DNA of 7,900 nt from Actinomycetota bacterium (lineage in GTDB: Bacteria > Actinomycetota > Acidimicrobiia > Acidimicrobiales > Ilumatobacteraceae). The translations under genes were made by a program, and so were the position numbers. The first letter of the stretch is position 1. Each line of letters starts with the position of its first letter. Below are positions 6,728 to 7,900 of this stretch, one piece after another. The DNA lies in NCBI GenBank assembly GCA_009923685.1, contig RFTA01000022.1, forward strand, positions 1 to 7,900, written 5' to 3'. The notes under the pieces are model-generated. The model searched no databases, had not been told where the DNA came from, and saw only the letters and a program-made list of their open reading frames with translations.

Positions 6728-7648
6728 TTATTCGATAATCGAGCCACGCTGACCCGTAATTCGCCCATAGACCTCGGGTCGGCGATAACGGTCAAAGTCA
6801 AAGAGCGTGTTTTTATAGTTGTTGCACCAATCTAGGTCGCACACGGCGGTAACTACTTCGTCGGCATTGGTGGTGGTCTTTGCCAAAATTTCGCCTGAGG
6901 GGGCAATAATGCTCGAATCGGCCAAACTGTCGACGCCTTCTTCGACGCCACCTTTTGCAACGCCGACCACAAATGTGCCGTTTTGGTATGCGCCACTTTG
7001 CATCACCAAAGCGTTATGAAAACTCTGCAGGGCATCTTGCGTTGGATCGGGCACATAGTGCAAAGGAGTGTTATAGCCACAGAGAATCAACTCGACGCCC
7101 TGTAGACCCATTACTCGATAAGACTCGGGCCATCGGCGGTCGTTGCAAATCATCATGCCGATACGTCCGTTAAATGCCGGCCAGACACCGAAACCTTCGC
7201 CACTTGGTGTGAAGTAATAGCGTTCGGCATGCTGAAAGGGTCGATCGGGTTCATAATGTTCGTGACCAGGAATATGAACTTTTCGGTACTTCGCCACAAT
7301 CGTGCCGTCACGTTCAACAAGAATTTGGGTATTGAAACGTTCACCCGTTGGTGTCAATTCTGCGTAACCCAGGCAAAACCCGATGCCAAGCTTTTTCGCC
7401 TCGTCGAAAAGTGGTTGAGTCGACTTTGAAGGCATTTCGGTTTCATACCAGTGATTGGCTTGAGAAATGTCATCGACGAACCACCTAGGAAAAAATGTTG
7501 TCAATGCCAATTCGGGAAACACAACAAGTTGAGCCTTTTTGCCATGTGCCTCGCGAAGCAAACTAATCAGACGCAAGACAACCGACGCGCGATCATCAGA
7601 TCGTTGTATCGGTCCAAGTTGGGCAGCGGCGACGGTGAGATTACGCAT
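6728..7648 (-). CDS. N-carbamoyl-D-amino acid hydrolase-like amidase (nitrilase superfamily)
   Basis: This cytosolic carbon-nitrogen hydrolase would split an N-carbamoyl (ureido) compound to the free amine, CO2 and NH3. At 306 residues it is close to Agrobacterium D-carbamoylase (about 304). The Glu-Lys-Cys catalytic triad is complete: E46 in VVFPELALTTFFPRW, K123 in YRKVHIPGHEHYEPDRPFQH, and C168 in MMICNDRRWPESYRVMG. The extended FFPRW and HxHYEPDRPFQH motifs are typical of the D-carbamoylase branch rather than general nitrilases or beta-ureidopropionases. The start ATG 7648 puts the conserved VAAAQLGPIQR right at the N-terminus and lies 5 bases after the M20 gene's TAG, so the two are probably co-transcribed. 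Its natural substrate here may be a ureido acid from heterocycle breakdown rather than a hydantoin-derived D-amino acid; that is inference. Confidence 0.92.
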   Translation of the reverse strand: MRNLTVAAAQLGPIQRSDDRASVVLRLISLLREAHGKKAQLVVFPELALTTFFPRWFVDDISQANHWYETEMPSKSTQPLFDEAKKLGIGFCLGYAELTPTGERFNTQILVERDGTIVAKYRKVHIPGHEHYEPDRPFQHAERYYFTPSGEGFGVWPAFNGRIGMMICNDRRWPESYRVMGLQGVELILCGYNTPLHYVPDPTQDALQSFHNALVMQSGAYQNGTFVVGVAKGGVEEGVDSLADSSIIAPSGEILAKTTTNADEVVTAVCDLDWCNNYKNTLFDFDRYRRPEVYGRITGQRGSIIE

Positions 7649-7653
7649 GGGGT

Positions 7654-7900
7654 CTACTTTGAGTTGCTCTCATGAGTTGTCAAGGCGAGCATTGTATGCA
7701 AAAGAATGTTTGCCCCTGCTTCTAAATCAACAGACTCAGTGAACTCAGCCGGGTTGTGGCTTATGCCTTTCACGCTAGGAACAAAAATCATTCCAGAAGG
7801 GCAGACTCGCGCCAGCATCTGGGCATCGTGCCCAGCACCAGATGGCATTCGCTGAACCGAGTTGCCTTGCTGTTTGGCAATTGACTCGACAGTGTCGATT
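7654..7900 (-). CDS. M20-family Zn-dependent amidase (hydantoinase/carbamoylase type), C-terminal 81 residues; runs off the right edge
   Basis: Only the C-terminal end is present; reading in from the edge gives 81 residues before TAG 7656-7654. The block MPSGAGHDAQ followed by CPSGMIFVPSVKGISHNPAEFT is the signature end of the N-carbamoyl-L-amino-acid hydrolase / allantoate amidohydrolase / ureidoglycolate-type M20 family. The His in GISHNP (residue 48 of the visible part) corresponds to the last metal ligand of these dinuclear enzymes. The final helix region (AGANILLHTMLAL) is also standard, and the last residues THESNSK form a normal tail. Which ureido substrate it uses (carbamoyl-amino acid, allantoate, ureidopropionate) cannot be decided from this fragment. 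It lies directly upstream of a second, unrelated carbamoylase-type hydrolase. Confidence 0.9.
   Translation of the reverse strand, partial: IDTVESIAKQQGNSVQRMPSGAGHDAQMLARVCPSGMIFVPSVKGISHNPAEFTESVDLEAGANILLHTMLALTTHESNSK

Overview
This 7.9 kb window is a tightly packed stretch of catabolic genes. All seven recognisable genes lie on the minus strand, so transcription runs from base 7900 towards base 1. Base composition looks close to 50% GC by eye. An F420/LLM-type oxidoreductase, CoxM/CoxS-style split molybdenum hydroxylase subunits, a GTG start and a possible leaderless promoter all fit a free-living actinobacterium of moderate GC (for example an Acidimicrobiia-like lineage). A Chloroflexota origin is not excluded. 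No rRNA, tRNA, mobile element or CRISPR is visible, so the taxonomic guess is inference only.

In transcription order the genes are: (1) the C-terminal end of an M20-type Zn amidase of the hydantoinase/carbamoylase family (7654-7900, cut by the window edge); (2) a complete N-carbamoyl-D-amino-acid-hydrolase-like nitrilase-fold enzyme (6728-7648); (3) a 51-bp intergenic gap, the only real one in the window, holding a palindrome and a possible leaderless promoter; (4) a fused 2Fe-2S / molybdopterin xanthine-dehydrogenase-type protein without an FAD domain (4043-6676); (5) a compact SsnA-like aminohydrolase lacking the usual N-terminal segment (2973-4040); (6) an LLM-class, probably F420- or FMN-dependent, oxidoreductase (1942-2970); (7) an FAD subunit (1097-1945), a 2Fe-2S subunit (606-1097) and the first 203 residues of a molybdopterin subunit (1-609) of a second, three-subunit molybdenum hydroxylase. 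Genes from 6676 downward abut or overlap by 1-4 bases, as expected for a translationally coupled operon.

Together the genes suggest oxidative breakdown of an N-heterocycle, probably a purine or a related azaheterocycle. Two molybdenum hydroxylases would insert oxygen into the ring, the SsnA-type enzyme would deaminate, and the carbamoylase-type hydrolases would release NH3 and CO2 from ureido intermediates after ring opening. The pairing of a fused XdhD-like protein, SsnA and a separate FAD subunit recalls the E. coli xdhD/ygfM/ssnA neighbourhood linked to purine/urate use. The LLM enzyme and the second hydroxylase are additions to that theme. The substrate cannot be read from the sequence.
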